Assembly (NCBI GenBank): GCA_900548955.1
Contig: URMQ01000001.1
Span: 1-55,143, forward strand
Length of the DNA stretch: 55,143 nt
Source: an uncultured Eggerthella sp.
Lineage (GTDB): Bacteria; Actinomycetota; Coriobacteriia; Coriobacteriales; Eggerthellaceae
Direction: 5' to 3'
Both the position numbers and the translations under genes were made by a program. This document shows, piece after piece, positions 24,278-33,899 of this stretch. The number at the start of each line of letters is the position of its first letter. Position 1 is the first letter of the stretch. The notes under the pieces are model-generated. The model was not told where the DNA came from, did not search any database, and saw nothing but the letters and a program-made list of their open reading frames with translations.

Positions 24278-25210
24278 ATGGAGAGACAAAGCGTCATCGT
24301 CCTCGACTCCGTAACAAAGATGCTTGGGAAGAAACCCCGTATCGAAAATCTCTCATTCTCCTGTGACTCAGGAATGATCTATGGACTTTTAGGGCCAAAT
24401 GGAGCGGGTAAAACGACCTTAATGAATCTCATCACTGGACTCTACCACCCAACATCTGGCACGGTACAAGTAATGGGCATGGATCCCGTACGCGACGCAC
24501 GAAAGGTGCGTCGAATGATTGGTTTGGTACCGCAAGAAACATCGCTCTACCCAGAACTCTCAGCCCTGGAAAATCTACGTTTTCATGCCTCACTTTACTT
24601 AGACGATCAGCACACAGCAAACAAGCGCATCGAAGACGTGCTTGAACTCGTCGACTTAACCGACCGAGCAAAAGATCCTGTAATCTCCTATTCGGGAGGC
24701 ATGAAACGACGCCTCGCGCTTGGACGAGCAATGCTTGCTAATCCCCATATTCTGTTACTCGACGAGCCGACACTCGGCGTCGACGTGCAAGGAACGCACC
24801 GCATTTGGGACTACGTAAAGCGGTTCAAAGACGAGGGGCACACAGTTCTTGTTTCCACCAATGTAATGGCAGAAGCCGACGCTCTTGCTGACATGATCCT
24901 ACTGCTCGATCACGGCAAAAAAATCCGCTTCGGAACTCCAGAGACTCTCAAAGCCGAAGCGGGATCAACCATGATTAGACTGACGCCCGTACCTAACTCC
25001 CATATTGATGAAGCCTTCCTGCATGAACGATTAGGTAAATTCTCCTTCGATGACCAGACAATCGTAATCGATGCCCCTGACGGCGAAGCCGATCTAGCGC
25101 GTATCCTTGGACTTCTTGAAGGCATAATCAAAATTAACTCAGTAGAATTGCGCCATTCAACACTCGATGATGCTTTTCTCTCGCTTACAGGTCGATCATT
25201 GCGAGACTAG
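24278..25210 (+). CDS. ABC transporter ATP-binding protein (DrrA-like exporter)
   Basis: ATPase subunit of an ABC-2 type exporter, probably for a drug, lipid or peptide. In the 310 residues: Walker A GPNGAGKTT at 39-47, Q-loop VPQETSLYPE near 84-93, signature YSGGM at 138-142, Walker B ILLLDE at 158-163 with catalytic Glu163. The switch (H-loop) position reads STNVMAEA, with Asn195 where His is expected, which is unusual. A strong GGGGGG site precedes the ATG. The stop is 10 bases before the first permease. Confidence 0.94.
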   Translation: MERQSVIVLDSVTKMLGKKPRIENLSFSCDSGMIYGLLGPNGAGKTTLMNLITGLYHPTSGTVQVMGMDPVRDARKVRRMIGLVPQETSLYPELSALENLRFHASLYLDDQHTANKRIEDVLELVDLTDRAKDPVISYSGGMKRRLALGRAMLANPHILLLDEPTLGVDVQGTHRIWDYVKRFKDEGHTVLVSTNVMAEADALADMILLLDHGKKIRFGTPETLKAEAGSTMIRLTPVPNSHIDEAFLHERLGKFSFDDQTIVIDAPDGEADLARILGLLEGIIKINSVELRHSTLDDAFLSLTGRSLRD

Positions 25211-25220
25211 GGAGAACACC

Positions 25221-26300
25221 ATGGGAATCATACGAATAATCGGCAAGGAACTGGTTAGTGTTAAGGAAAATATTCCGTTTAACCTGGCAACCATCATATC
25301 GCCTCTACTCTTCTTGCTCGCCTTCGTCGTAATGGTTTCGGGTGGCATCACCATCCCTGTCGAAACACAGCCCGCCTCTTCCGAGTCGGCGTTCCTGCAA
25401 ACTACCGCTAACTATGTTGCCCCTTACGGAACACCCTATCTTGATTTAGAGACTGCACCTGCCGAAGGCACTCCTGATGGTCGCAGTGCCGATCGTTTCA
25501 TCGTTAAAGAGGAGCCCTCCGTATCTGAGAAAGGTGCGACAGGAACGATTACCCATCTCGTTAACGATGTGAATTCCAATATGACCAAGAACTACACCAA
25601 CCGCTTGACAGGTGCGCTTGTCAATTACATAAACGAGAACCGAAAAGCAAACACCGTTGAGGTGATTGAGGAAACACGCTACGAGATAGATATCCCTTGG
25701 GATGAAAGTTTTGCAGTAAGCACACTTGTATTTGGAGCGATGCTCGCAGGGCTTTTATTCGGACAGCTTTCGATGACAAGTGAATGGGAAAACACAACGA
25801 TTAAACTCCTTATTCTTTCGCCTTGCTCTGCTGCCAAGGTCGTAACAGGCAAGGTTACAGGAGCATGCATTAAAGCATTTGTCGCGGGAGCGGTGCTTGT
25901 TGGGGTGGTGGCACTCTTATACGACAGAACTCTCATAAGCGCCTTGTGGCTCGCTGTAGCACTCTGCTTGATGTACGTTATATTTTCAAGCTTGGGGTTT
26001 GCCTTAGGCATTGCAGTTCGCTCAACCATGACAGCCTTCCTGCTGTCGCTTGTAATATCACTCTGCCTTTGGGTTGCAGGAGGCGGTTTCGGTGATCTGT
26101 CCTACTTCGGCGATGCAGCCCAGATTGTTGGCTCAGCAAACCCCGCCACCTATGCGCTTGATGCAATACGCTACGCATACTTCGGTGGCGTGGCGAATCC
26201 AGCACCGCTTATTACACTCGCGGTTGGAGCGGCGGCGACGGTAACGGTAGTTTGCATGCTTTATATATGCTGGTTGAAAAGCGAAAGGGCGGCATCATGA
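25221..26300 (+). CDS. ABC-2 type permease subunit 1
   Basis: A 359-residue membrane subunit. One helix near the N-terminus (NLATIISPLLFLLAFVVMV), then an external domain of about 130 residues, then about five helices from residue 180 on. This matches the ABC-2 layout of heterodimeric exporters. GGGAGA lies before ATG 25221, which I prefer to an earlier in-frame ATG inside the ATPase gene. The stop overlaps the next start (ATGA). Confidence 0.9.
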   Translation: MGIIRIIGKELVSVKENIPFNLATIISPLLFLLAFVVMVSGGITIPVETQPASSESAFLQTTANYVAPYGTPYLDLETAPAEGTPDGRSADRFIVKEEPSVSEKGATGTITHLVNDVNSNMTKNYTNRLTGALVNYINENRKANTVEVIEETRYEIDIPWDESFAVSTLVFGAMLAGLLFGQLSMTSEWENTTIKLLILSPCSAAKVVTGKVTGACIKAFVAGAVLVGVVALLYDRTLISALWLAVALCLMYVIFSSLGFALGIAVRSTMTAFLLSLVISLCLWVAGGGFGDLSYFGDAAQIVGSANPATYALDAIRYAYFGGVANPAPLITLAVGAAATVTVVCMLYICWLKSERAAS

Positions 26301-27424
26301 ACCTCTTTGTGCAAGAATTGAAAAAACTGATCGCACTTACAAAGGCTGATCCAAAGTCACTCGCAGCGGGCATCATTGCGCCGACGGTCATCTTGATCAT
26401 CTTTGCACTTACGTTTGGCAACTTTGTTTCACTCAAGCTCGCAGTCGTGAATGGCGATGTAGGCACGCTCGGCGCGGCTTTTGAGGAGACGGTGTTCTCC
26501 CAAACCTCACCGCTGTCAGGAGAGCCCTACTTCGAGGCGATCGAAGTGAACGATGATGAAGCTAGAAAACTCTACGAGCAAGGAAGAGTAAACGGCATCC
26601 TGACGATCCCTGATGACTTTTCGAAGTCTCTTGAATCTGGCGAACCCGCACAGGTTCTCTACGTGTTCGACAACTATAACACTGACATGGCGAAGAACCT
26701 GCGCCTGTATCTTGACGAAGGCATTTTCGCATTCTACCAAGAACACATGCCCAAAATGGAGATCGAAGTGCAGCGCGAATACGCCGTAGGTGCTCAGCTT
26801 GATTGGTTCGCCATCATCGCGATCGGCGTATTTATGCTGGCGTTCCTCATGGGGTCAATGTTCAACTTCCTCTACCTGCTAAACAAAGAGCGAGTGCACG
26901 CAACGTTGTCCGAGTATCGGCTCGCGCCGGCGTCTCTTCTGCCCACATTCGTGGCTCGCGTCGTGGTGGCGCTTCTCGCCGGGGCGGTCGGGGCGGCGGT
27001 GAACGCGCTGCTCGTCTGGCTACTCACGGGCGTGAACCTGGCATGCGGCATTTTGGCGATCCTGCCCGTCCTCCTGGTGCTGGGGGTTGCGTTCGTCTCG
27101 TTCGCGGCGATCGTGTCGCTTACAGTGCGCAAGTTCAGCGGCGCCGCGATGCTGTCGATGGTAACCGCCGTGGTGGCGTGGTTCCTCTCCGGAGCCACGA
27201 CCTCAGTGAAGTACGCCACGGGTGCGCTGCTCGACGTGGCGCTCGCCCTGCCTTCAAGCTACGGCCTTTCCCAAATCCGCTCAGCAGTATTCGGCGTTGA
27301 CCAGAGTGTCGGCGGCCTTCTTGCTACTGACAAAGGATGGATTGTGATGGGGATCTATGCTCTTGTGTTTGCGGCTATCGCATGGATTGTCTATCGAAAG
27401 CAGTTAGGTGCCAGAAAACAATAG
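26297..27424 (+). CDS. ABC-2 type permease subunit 2
   Basis: A 375-residue permease with the same layout as its neighbour: N-terminal helix (AGIIAPTVILIIFALTFG), an external domain with an acidic face, then about six helices. It begins at ATG 26297, overlapping the previous stop. From about 26,900 to 27,260 the DNA is far richer in GC, with G/C in most third positions, than the rest of the locus; this points to recombination with DNA from a GC-rich relative. The two permeases and the ATPase would form one exporter. Confidence 0.9.
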   Translation: MNLFVQELKKLIALTKADPKSLAAGIIAPTVILIIFALTFGNFVSLKLAVVNGDVGTLGAAFEETVFSQTSPLSGEPYFEAIEVNDDEARKLYEQGRVNGILTIPDDFSKSLESGEPAQVLYVFDNYNTDMAKNLRLYLDEGIFAFYQEHMPKMEIEVQREYAVGAQLDWFAIIAIGVFMLAFLMGSMFNFLYLLNKERVHATLSEYRLAPASLLPTFVARVVVALLAGAVGAAVNALLVWLLTGVNLACGILAILPVLLVLGVAFVSFAAIVSLTVRKFSGAAMLSMVTAVVAWFLSGATTSVKYATGALLDVALALPSSYGLSQIRSAVFGVDQSVGGLLATDKGWIVMGIYALVFAAIAWIVYRKQLGARKQ

Positions 27425-27431
27425 TACATTC

Positions 27432-27783
27432 TTATGCACGTAAAATTTTTTCTAACGCCTTACCGCGCGCAAGTTCGTCAATAAGCTTATCTAAATATCG
27501 GGCATTCTGTTCTATCGAGTCTTCTATTGAGGCAACATCTACGCCGCAAATTTTCCCCGTAATAAGGAAGCGATTAGGGTTAAGCGCCGGAGCTTCCGTA
27601 AAAAAACGTTTCGTGCGTGGATTCTTGTTCTAATTGTTCAGCAAGACTAGCTTCATCATACCCAGTAAGCCAAAAGATAATTGTGTTCACTTCTTCACGG
27701 GTGCGGCCTTTGCGCTCTGCTTTTTGCACCAATAAAGGATAGACGTTTGCAAAAGACATTTCTGCAATTGTTTTACGTGCCAT
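27432..27783 (-). pseudogene. DUF2200 gene with a frameshift in a 7-base homopolymer
   Basis: The first 60 codons (MARKTIAEMSFANVYPLLVQ, KAERKGRTREEVNTII, WLTGYDEASL) match the start of the DUF2200 family. After THETFF a run of seven T (A on the plus strand, 27600-27606) shifts the frame and a stop follows at 27,580. Reading six T restores a perfect second half: TEAPALNPNRFLITGKICGV, then RYLDKLIDELARGKALEKIL and a stop at 27,432, for about 116 residues, the usual length. So this is one gene broken by a single inserted base, or a sequencing error. It follows the alcohol dehydrogenase by 3 bases on the same strand. Family function is unknown. Confidence 0.88.
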
Positions 27784-27786
27784 GCC

Positions 27787-28857
27787 TTACCTTTCTTCCC
27801 AGGGAGTGATAACCACCTTTAAGCATCCATCTTCGTGTGCTTCAAACACCCGATACGCCTCTAGAATATCGTTGAGCGCAAATCGTTTCGAAATTAAGCA
27901 GGAAGTGTCAAGCTTTCCTTGTTCTATAAGGTTCATTACCTTATCAAGTCCGCTGGCGTCTACCCCGCCTGTTTTAAAGGTAAGATTTTTCCCATACATT
28001 ATAGGCAGCGGTAACATCTGCGGTGTTTCATACATTGCAGATACCACTACGGTTGCATTAGGGCGGGCGATGCGCCATGCCATTTCGAAGGTATTCTTCC
28101 CTCCTGCTGCTTCTATAACTGAATCAGCACCACGCCCCCGGGTTAGTACTTTCACTACCTCTTCTAGCGCATCAAGCGATTCGTTTGCAGGATTAATAGT
28201 TTTCGGGTTGATAGTTTTGTCCGCTAGTCCCTGTTCGTGTGCTCGCAACAAACGCTTATCATCAATATCAAACGCAATAATTTGAGCAGGATTCTTCAAA
28301 CGCGCGCACATCATAGTCGTAAGCCCTACAGGTCCCGCTCCAATAACTGCAACAGTAGAACCCTCTTCTATATCAGCAATGTTGGCGCTCCACCAGCCAG
28401 TAGCTAAAATATCGCCCAAAAACAGTGCATCTTCGTCACTGACAGATTCCGGAATAAGCGTGCAGGCATTATCGGCAAAGGGAATTCGAACATATTCTGC
28501 CTGACAACCATCAATTCGACAACCTAATTCCCAACCGCCCTGTACACAGTTATTCACCCAACCACGCTTACAGAAGTAGCATTCCCCACAAAAGGTTTCA
28601 CAGTTTACCGCTACCCTGTCGCCTGGTTTTAGTTTCGAAACTGCAGAGCCAACTTCTTCTACTACTCCGACAAATTCATGGCCCAGTACCGTGTTGGACA
28701 AGGCACGAGGTACAACACCTTTTAAGATGTGCAAATCGCTTGTACAAATGGTAGAACGGGTAACACGCACAATAGCATCGCTCGGAAGCTTGATTACTGG
28801 GTTTGGTTTATCTATAAGAGCGATGGCTCCCACACCATCGTGAACCAATGCTTTCAC
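27787..28857 (-). CDS. Zinc-dependent alcohol dehydrogenase (MDR family)
   Basis: A 356-residue medium-chain NAD(P)-dependent alcohol dehydrogenase. Catalytic zinc ligands are C38 (TICTSDLH), H60 and E61 in GHEFVGVVEEVG; the structural zinc lobe is C90, C93, C96 and C104; the Rossmann motif is VIGAGPVGL at about 170. The closest type by eye is the threonine/secondary alcohol dehydrogenase group; substrate not known. It starts at GTG with AGAGG upstream. Confidence 0.9.
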   Translation of the reverse strand: MKALVHDGVGAIALIDKPNPVIKLPSDAIVRVTRSTICTSDLHILKGVVPRALSNTVLGHEFVGVVEEVGSAVSKLKPGDRVAVNCETFCGECYFCKRGWVNNCVQGGWELGCRIDGCQAEYVRIPFADNACTLIPESVSDEDALFLGDILATGWWSANIADIEEGSTVAVIGAGPVGLTTMMCARLKNPAQIIAFDIDDKRLLRAHEQGLADKTINPKTINPANESLDALEEVVKVLTRGRGADSVIEAAGGKNTFEMAWRIARPNATVVVSAMYETPQMLPLPIMYGKNLTFKTGGVDASGLDKVMNLIEQGKLDTSCLISKRFALNDILEAYRVFEAHEDGCLKVVITPWEER

Positions 28858-29013
28858 GGCTACCTCTTTTCCCGCCTATTTTATAATCGTGCTGCTATAC
28901 TCGCTTCCAGTATTTTATTTGTAAGCACCAACAAGTGACCATGTGCGACAAATAACCTACTACCCGCCTTGCCGCAATTGACCATTTTTTACGATTAGTA
29001 AGGAATAAAAGCA

Positions 29014-29970
29014 ATGAACAACACTATCTATAGCCGAAAAGTAGCCGTAGTAGGATGCGGATTCGTGGGATCTACCTGCGCTTTCAGCCTTATGCAATCA
29101 AGCCTTTTTTCGGAAATGGTTTTAATTGATGTGAATAACGCCAGAGCCGAAGGAGAAGCTTTAGATATTGCACATGGTGTTCCCTACTATAGCCCCATGA
29201 ATATTTACGCTGGTTCTTATAAAGACCTTGCGGATGCTTCTATTGTTGTTATTGCTGCAGGGGCAAATCAAAAACCCGGTGAAACACGCCTTGATTTACT
29301 ACAAACTAATGTTTCGATTCTAAAAGATGTTGTTTCTTCCATAATGGAACAGGATTTCAACGGCATCATCGTAGTGGTATCAAACCCAGTTGATATTTTG
29401 ACTCAGGTAGTAATGAAACTCTCTGGGCTTCCTAAAGAACGAGTACTGGGCTCTGGTACGGTATTAGACAGCGCACGCTTGAAGTATATCCTTGGTCATA
29501 CTCTTGATGTTGATCCTCGTCATGTTCATGCACGCATTATTGGCGAACATGGTGACAGCGAATTAGCTGCATGGAGCTTAGCTAATATTTCTGGTATTCA
29601 TATCGATGATTTCTTCCGTCTTCGCGGATTTAATAATCCCGAAGCCATGCGCAAACAAATCGAAAACGAAGTTCGTAATAGTGCCTACGAAATTATCGAA
29701 AAGAAGCGCGCTACCTACTTTGGCATTGCGCCTTCCGTTACCCGCATTTGCGAAGCTATTATCCGTGACGAAAAGTCCATCATGACGGTGTCAAACTATT
29801 GGCACGAGTTGCATGGCGTAAAAGACGTGGTAATGAGCATGCCAGCAATTATCGGAAGTTCAGGAGTAGAATTCCAAATCCCTCTACATCTAAACGAGGA
29901 TGAAACTAAGCATCTGCAAGAATCGGCACAAACTCTTAAGAACACCCTTAATCAAGTATCGTTTGAATAG
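29014..29970 (+). CDS. ldh: L-lactate dehydrogenase
   Basis: Reduces pyruvate to L-lactate with NADH, regenerating NAD in fermentation. The 318-residue protein has GCGFVG at 14-19 for NAD, Gln86 in ANQKPGETR (Gln marks lactate, not malate, dehydrogenase), Arg92, the DSAR Arg155 that binds the substrate carboxylate, and catalytic His179 in GEHGDSE. AAGGAA precedes the ATG and a strong terminator follows, so it is a single-gene unit, divergent from the alcohol dehydrogenase. Confidence 0.95.
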   Translation: MNNTIYSRKVAVVGCGFVGSTCAFSLMQSSLFSEMVLIDVNNARAEGEALDIAHGVPYYSPMNIYAGSYKDLADASIVVIAAGANQKPGETRLDLLQTNVSILKDVVSSIMEQDFNGIIVVVSNPVDILTQVVMKLSGLPKERVLGSGTVLDSARLKYILGHTLDVDPRHVHARIIGEHGDSELAAWSLANISGIHIDDFFRLRGFNNPEAMRKQIENEVRNSAYEIIEKKRATYFGIAPSVTRICEAIIRDEKSIMTVSNYWHELHGVKDVVMSMPAIIGSSGVEFQIPLHLNEDETKHLQESAQTLKNTLNQVSFE

Positions 29971-29973
29971 CAT

Positions 29974-30001
29974 AAAGCCCAAGGAAAAATCCTTGGGCTT
30001 T
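29974..30001 (+). terminator. Terminator of ldh
   Basis: AAAGCCCAAGGA-AAAA-TCCTTGGGCTTT is a perfect 12-bp stem followed by ATTATT, 4 bases after the stop. Confidence 0.93.
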
Positions 30002-30043
30002 ATTATTATCTTGTCTTGTTGCCTTGCTAGAGCAGCCTTGTGT

Positions 30044-33000
30044 TTAAATGCTCTTCAAAATTGCCATGATGAAATTCGAAGCCTCTTTGAGTGATTCGGG
30101 ATCAATGTTTTCAACAATGTCATTTTCTGCAGAATACAATGCTGTATTGCCATCACCCATACCTGCCACGGTAAAGGCCTGAATACCACGAGCCATAGCA
30201 ATAGTAGCGGGCGTTTCCCTGCAAGTAAGCGGAGCGGTGTGATATACCACACCAGAACGTTCACTTGCCTGACGAACAAAACGCTTAATACGAGAAGAAG
30301 GACGATGGGTCTTGAAAGTTTCGCTTTCTTGATCAACAACCGAAAGAGTTCCTGCACCAAGAGCCTCAAGATTAATAATTACCGCACCCTTCATTTCGTC
30401 AGCATGTTCATCCAAAAATGCCGTAATACCAGAATGCGAATACTGGTCTGATCCAAGCGCAACAAACCACACTTCAGTATCGATATCAGGATGACGGAAA
30501 TCTTGCAGCTTACGCAATTCGCGGTTTATCTGCTCTGCGGTAATAGCATCATCGTCAGTATGCGTGTAGGGATTATCTTCAACGAGCGCTTGGCTTTCTT
30601 CAAGTATAACGTCATCATACATTTCGTCTTGCTCTGGTGTGGGCTCTTCTGCCTTATTCTGACTTCTCTTCAAGCGGCTCAACGAAAAAGCGCCACCGTT
30701 CCAACCACGCCTGTTGTCAAAATCGGTTTCGTGATAATCGATGTCAACAAATCCATCATTGTTTGCTTGAGGTATCTGTGTAGTAGCACCTGGTGCTGCA
30801 TTTTCCTTATCATCTTGACGGAAGCTTGACCAATCACCACGTGCCTTGCCCACACTACGAGCATCGTAAGAATCGTCTACATTGACCCAATCATTAACCG
30901 AAACATCTTCTTGCTTATCCTTCTTTTTCTTGCGAAAACGTCCGAACAAACGACCCGCACGTGATTTCGGCATCTCCACATAACCGCGACCAGCATATGC
31001 GCCTGTTTCGGTATAGTCTTCGTCATAGGCAGAATCATCAGCGTCATCAATATACAGATCTTCTGGAGCAACATCTGCCACAAGTTCATCACCGACAGGA
31101 GCAAACGAACCTGTTCCTCCTACCGTTGAGAAAGATCCTGTTGCAGAAACAGTAGTATTAGCAGGACTTGAATTATCCAAAGAGGGCAAATTCAAACCAA
31201 AGGTATCTTTTTTCTCAACTTCAACTGGCTCTATTCCATTAGTATCACCGATACGTGGAAGCATGTTAGACAACAATGCCTTAGAACCCGCTTTTGTGCT
31301 TTCATTTGATTCTGCCATGGGAGCACGCTGTTTAGCAGCTTCGCCAGAAGTTGCTTGGGGGGCTACCACATCGGGCAAAACAATTACTTGACGTTTTGCT
31401 TGTTGCTGGCTCTCAACCTCTTCTGCTGAAGGAACCTGGGGGATCATTGTTTCCATACCCATAATTGGGGAAGCAACTTCTACCGATTCTTCTTGTGCTC
31501 GAGGTTCAATTATTGGCTCATGAGCGCTAGCCTCTTGAATAGCTTCCTGGATTTGTTCTGAAGAAACTTTCTGCGTTTCTTCAGCATCAGGTGCACTACG
31601 ATCCACATCAAGCGTGCCACGACTGATGGGTTGTGGCACATACTTGTCCACATCGCCATAAATATCGCTGTTATCGAAAGCATCATCTTCAACAAGATCA
31701 GTTTCATCAAACTGCTCTTTGTTCATGAATTGAGACACATCAATAGGAGAAATAGCTGCGGTTTCACCTGGAGACGCCACTGCTGCTTTCTTAGTTGCTG
31801 CTTCTGGCTGTAGGTTATCAGAAATTTCTTCTTCCTCGGATCCTTCAGTAGACACCGATGCATTTTGAGTGGTTGCTTGAGTAAGCTGATCCTCATCAAC
31901 GTGAGTACGCGAAGTAACCGATTTCAAGCGTGAGGCAAAAGCACGAGCCCCCGTTTCGCTTTTACGCACCGATTGAGAAAAACTTCTGCTCGATGATTTT
32001 TCCTGTTGATCTTCTTGACGCGCAGCATTCTGAAGTTGCGTATTTTGAACCTGAGTATCTTCAGATTTGGTTGCCCCAGAAACAGCTTCCACTGGGTCAG
32101 CGGGAATTTCCATATTATCCAGAACTGCCTGAGTGGAATCGGTAATATGAGGAGCTTCAGCTGATTCAATTTCAGATCTAAGCGCCGCAAGACGTGAAGC
32201 CAACTCAGGGTTTTCACTCTCTGAATCAGATACGTTAGCAGAAGAATCTGCTTGAACCTGTGATGGTTGCATTCCAGCATCAACTTGGTGAGCGGTTTGA
32301 TTTTCCATCAAATGTGCTGCCACGGTATCCGCATAACGAGAACGAGAAACCTTGCGTGGTTGGCTTTCTTCTGGCTTGTTTTTTCGTGCTTTTGCTTGAG
32401 CTGCTTTTGCCCATGCAGGGGTTTTATCCACCGAAGCACTTGGCATTGCAGCAGCATTATCCACCATAGCCATTGGAGCAGGACGCTCAAAGGATGCTGC
32501 TTCTGAGTAGGAATCTAGCTGAGCAGCATTCTGTTCTTCTTCAACACCTTGAGCTTCAGATTGAATATGCTCTTCTTGAACCTGATCTTCTACTCGTGAA
32601 CGAGGCGTTGCTGATGCGCTTTCTCCTGCTTCAGCTTCATTATCCATGGAAACCATGGTGCGGAAACGTCTTTGCTTATTTGGAGAAATTTGAGGAGTTT
32701 CGCTTACTTCAAAATGGATGCTTGAAACAGCCTCTTCATCAACAGGCTCCAAACCGCCGCCTTTAACAAGGCGAGAAGAAATATCAGTAACTGGAACCTT
32801 ATCTGCTACTGGCTTTCCTGTAAGTGCCGCAATTGCTGCCTTTGCAGCAGCAAGGGATTCTTGTGGGCTAAGGTTTGAATCGTATTCAAGTGAAGCTCCC
32901 TCTGGAACAACTCCTGCCGCACGTGCGGCAGATTCACCATGAACATAATTTCCTTCTTGCTTAGCGCGCTCAAGCACTTCTTCGTTGCTTACTAAGCCAG

Positions 33001-33724
33001 TACCCACCTGACGGGCAACATCCATTAAAACCGCAACGCCCGCAGCGTTGTTGTTTGCAGACTGGCTATAAGGTGCCACCAAGTGCAGTACTGCACGAGC
33101 AAGAGGAATAACAAATAGAACAGCGCAAATCACAAGAAGCATTACCAAAATGGAAGATATTGCACCAGTATCAGTTGCAAAAAATGTCATACGTAAAAAT
33201 AAAACGAGCACTGCAACAGCAAGAGCAATGATAGATGCTTTATTTAGTAGCGGGAGAATGCCTGCTATGGGCAATTCTTCCTCTTTTAAAACTTTGCCTG
33301 TGTCGTAATTTGCTACCAAAATTATTTTGCGCCTACGAGCAACTCCACCCATTGGCGTTGGCTGATATTTAGCTACTACGTTTTGACTAGCTCCCGCACG
33401 CAAAAAACGAGATAGAACAGGCTTCTTAAATACTTCTAAACCAAACAATACTGCCGCTAATACAACAGCAATGAAGCAAGGAATTACCGCTATTGGCAAC
33501 ACGATTGAAACAATAACCGCAACCAAAGCTAGTCCAAAGCATACAAATGTAGGAATTAAGTAATTAGTTACACATTGGAAATCTTCGATAACAGAAGTAA
33601 AACCAGATTCTTTTTGGATTTCCTCCGCCAAATACAGTGCTGCCTGTTGTTCTTCTTCAGTTCCTGCTGGATGAGGACCAATCTCTTGAGACAGATGAAC
33701 AATGTCATCCATTATTTCAGCCAT
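30044..33724 (-). CDS. Giant membrane protein with a split, inactive M28 peptidase fold
   Basis: A 1,226-residue protein. Residues 1-240 read as the first half of an M28 aminopeptidase (GPHPAGTEEEQQAALYLAEE, VANYDTGKV at 137, SANNNAAGVAVLMDVAR at 222) with four membrane helices inserted (about 55-98 and 163-212). Residues 245-1,070 are low-complexity, acidic and Gln/Ser/Ala-rich, with almost no hydrophobic core, so disordered. Residues 1,078-1,226 are the second half of the fold (VWFVALGSDQYSHSG, VIINLEALGAG, YSAENDIVENIDPESL). All five expected zinc ligands are changed: HYD to NYD, DN to NN, EE to DQ or SD, NLD to NLE, and YHxxxD to YSAEND. It is therefore probably a pseudopeptidase serving as a scaffold. 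A short gap separates it from the next gene upstream. Confidence 0.75.
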   Translation of the reverse strand: MAEIMDDIVHLSQEIGPHPAGTEEEQQAALYLAEEIQKESGFTSVIEDFQCVTNYLIPTFVCFGLALVAVIVSIVLPIAVIPCFIAVVLAAVLFGLEVFKKPVLSRFLRAGASQNVVAKYQPTPMGGVARRRKIILVANYDTGKVLKEEELPIAGILPLLNKASIIALAVAVLVLFLRMTFFATDTGAISSILVMLLVICAVLFVIPLARAVLHLVAPYSQSANNNAAGVAVLMDVARQVGTGLVSNEEVLERAKQEGNYVHGESAARAAGVVPEGASLEYDSNLSPQESLAAAKAAIAALTGKPVADKVPVTDISSRLVKGGGLEPVDEEAVSSIHFEVSETPQISPNKQRRFRTMVSMDNEAEAGESASATPRSRVEDQVQEEHIQSEAQGVEEEQNAAQLDSYSEAASFERPAPMAMVDNAAAMPSASVDKTPAWAKAAQAKARKNKPEESQPRKVSRSRYADTVAAHLMENQTAHQVDAGMQPSQVQADSSANVSDSESENPELASRLAALRSEIESAEAPHITDSTQAVLDNMEIPADPVEAVSGATKSEDTQVQNTQLQNAARQEDQQEKSSSRSFSQSVRKSETGARAFASRLKSVTSRTHVDEDQLTQATTQNASVSTEGSEEEEISDNLQPEAATKKAAVASPGETAAISPIDVSQFMNKEQFDETDLVEDDAFDNSDIYGDVDKYVPQPISRGTLDVDRSAPDAEETQKVSSEQIQEAIQEASAHEPIIEPRAQEESVEVASPIMGMETMIPQVPSAEEVESQQQAKRQVIVLPDVVAPQATSGEAAKQRAPMAESNESTKAGSKALLSNMLPRIGDTNGIEPVEVEKKDTFGLNLPSLDNSSPANTTVSATGSFSTVGGTGSFAPVGDELVADVAPEDLYIDDADDSAYDEDYTETGAYAGRGYVEMPKSRAGRLFGRFRKKKKDKQEDVSVNDWVNVDDSYDARSVGKARGDWSSFRQDDKENAAPGATTQIPQANNDGFVDIDYHETDFDNRRGWNGGAFSLSRLKRSQNKAEEPTPEQDEMYDDVILEESQALVEDNPYTHTDDDAITAEQINRELRKLQDFRHPDIDTEVWFVALGSDQYSHSGITAFLDEHADEMKGAVIINLEALGAGTLSVVDQESETFKTHRPSSRIKRFVRQASERSGVVYHTAPLTCRETPATIAMARGIQAFTVAGMGDGNTALYSAENDIVENIDPESLKEASNFIMAILKSI

Positions 33725-33899
33725 GGAAGCCCCTTTTGTTATATGTGTTGCGCATCTATTGCGCGAAGTTCAATATGTATACAGACCCTATAAGTATACG
33801 CCATTTCTATACTCCATTTACTTTTCAATACACATCTGACGCTCTCAGTTGAACCTGTTCTCGTTTTCTTCATAATTTCACTACACACAGCACTTGATA

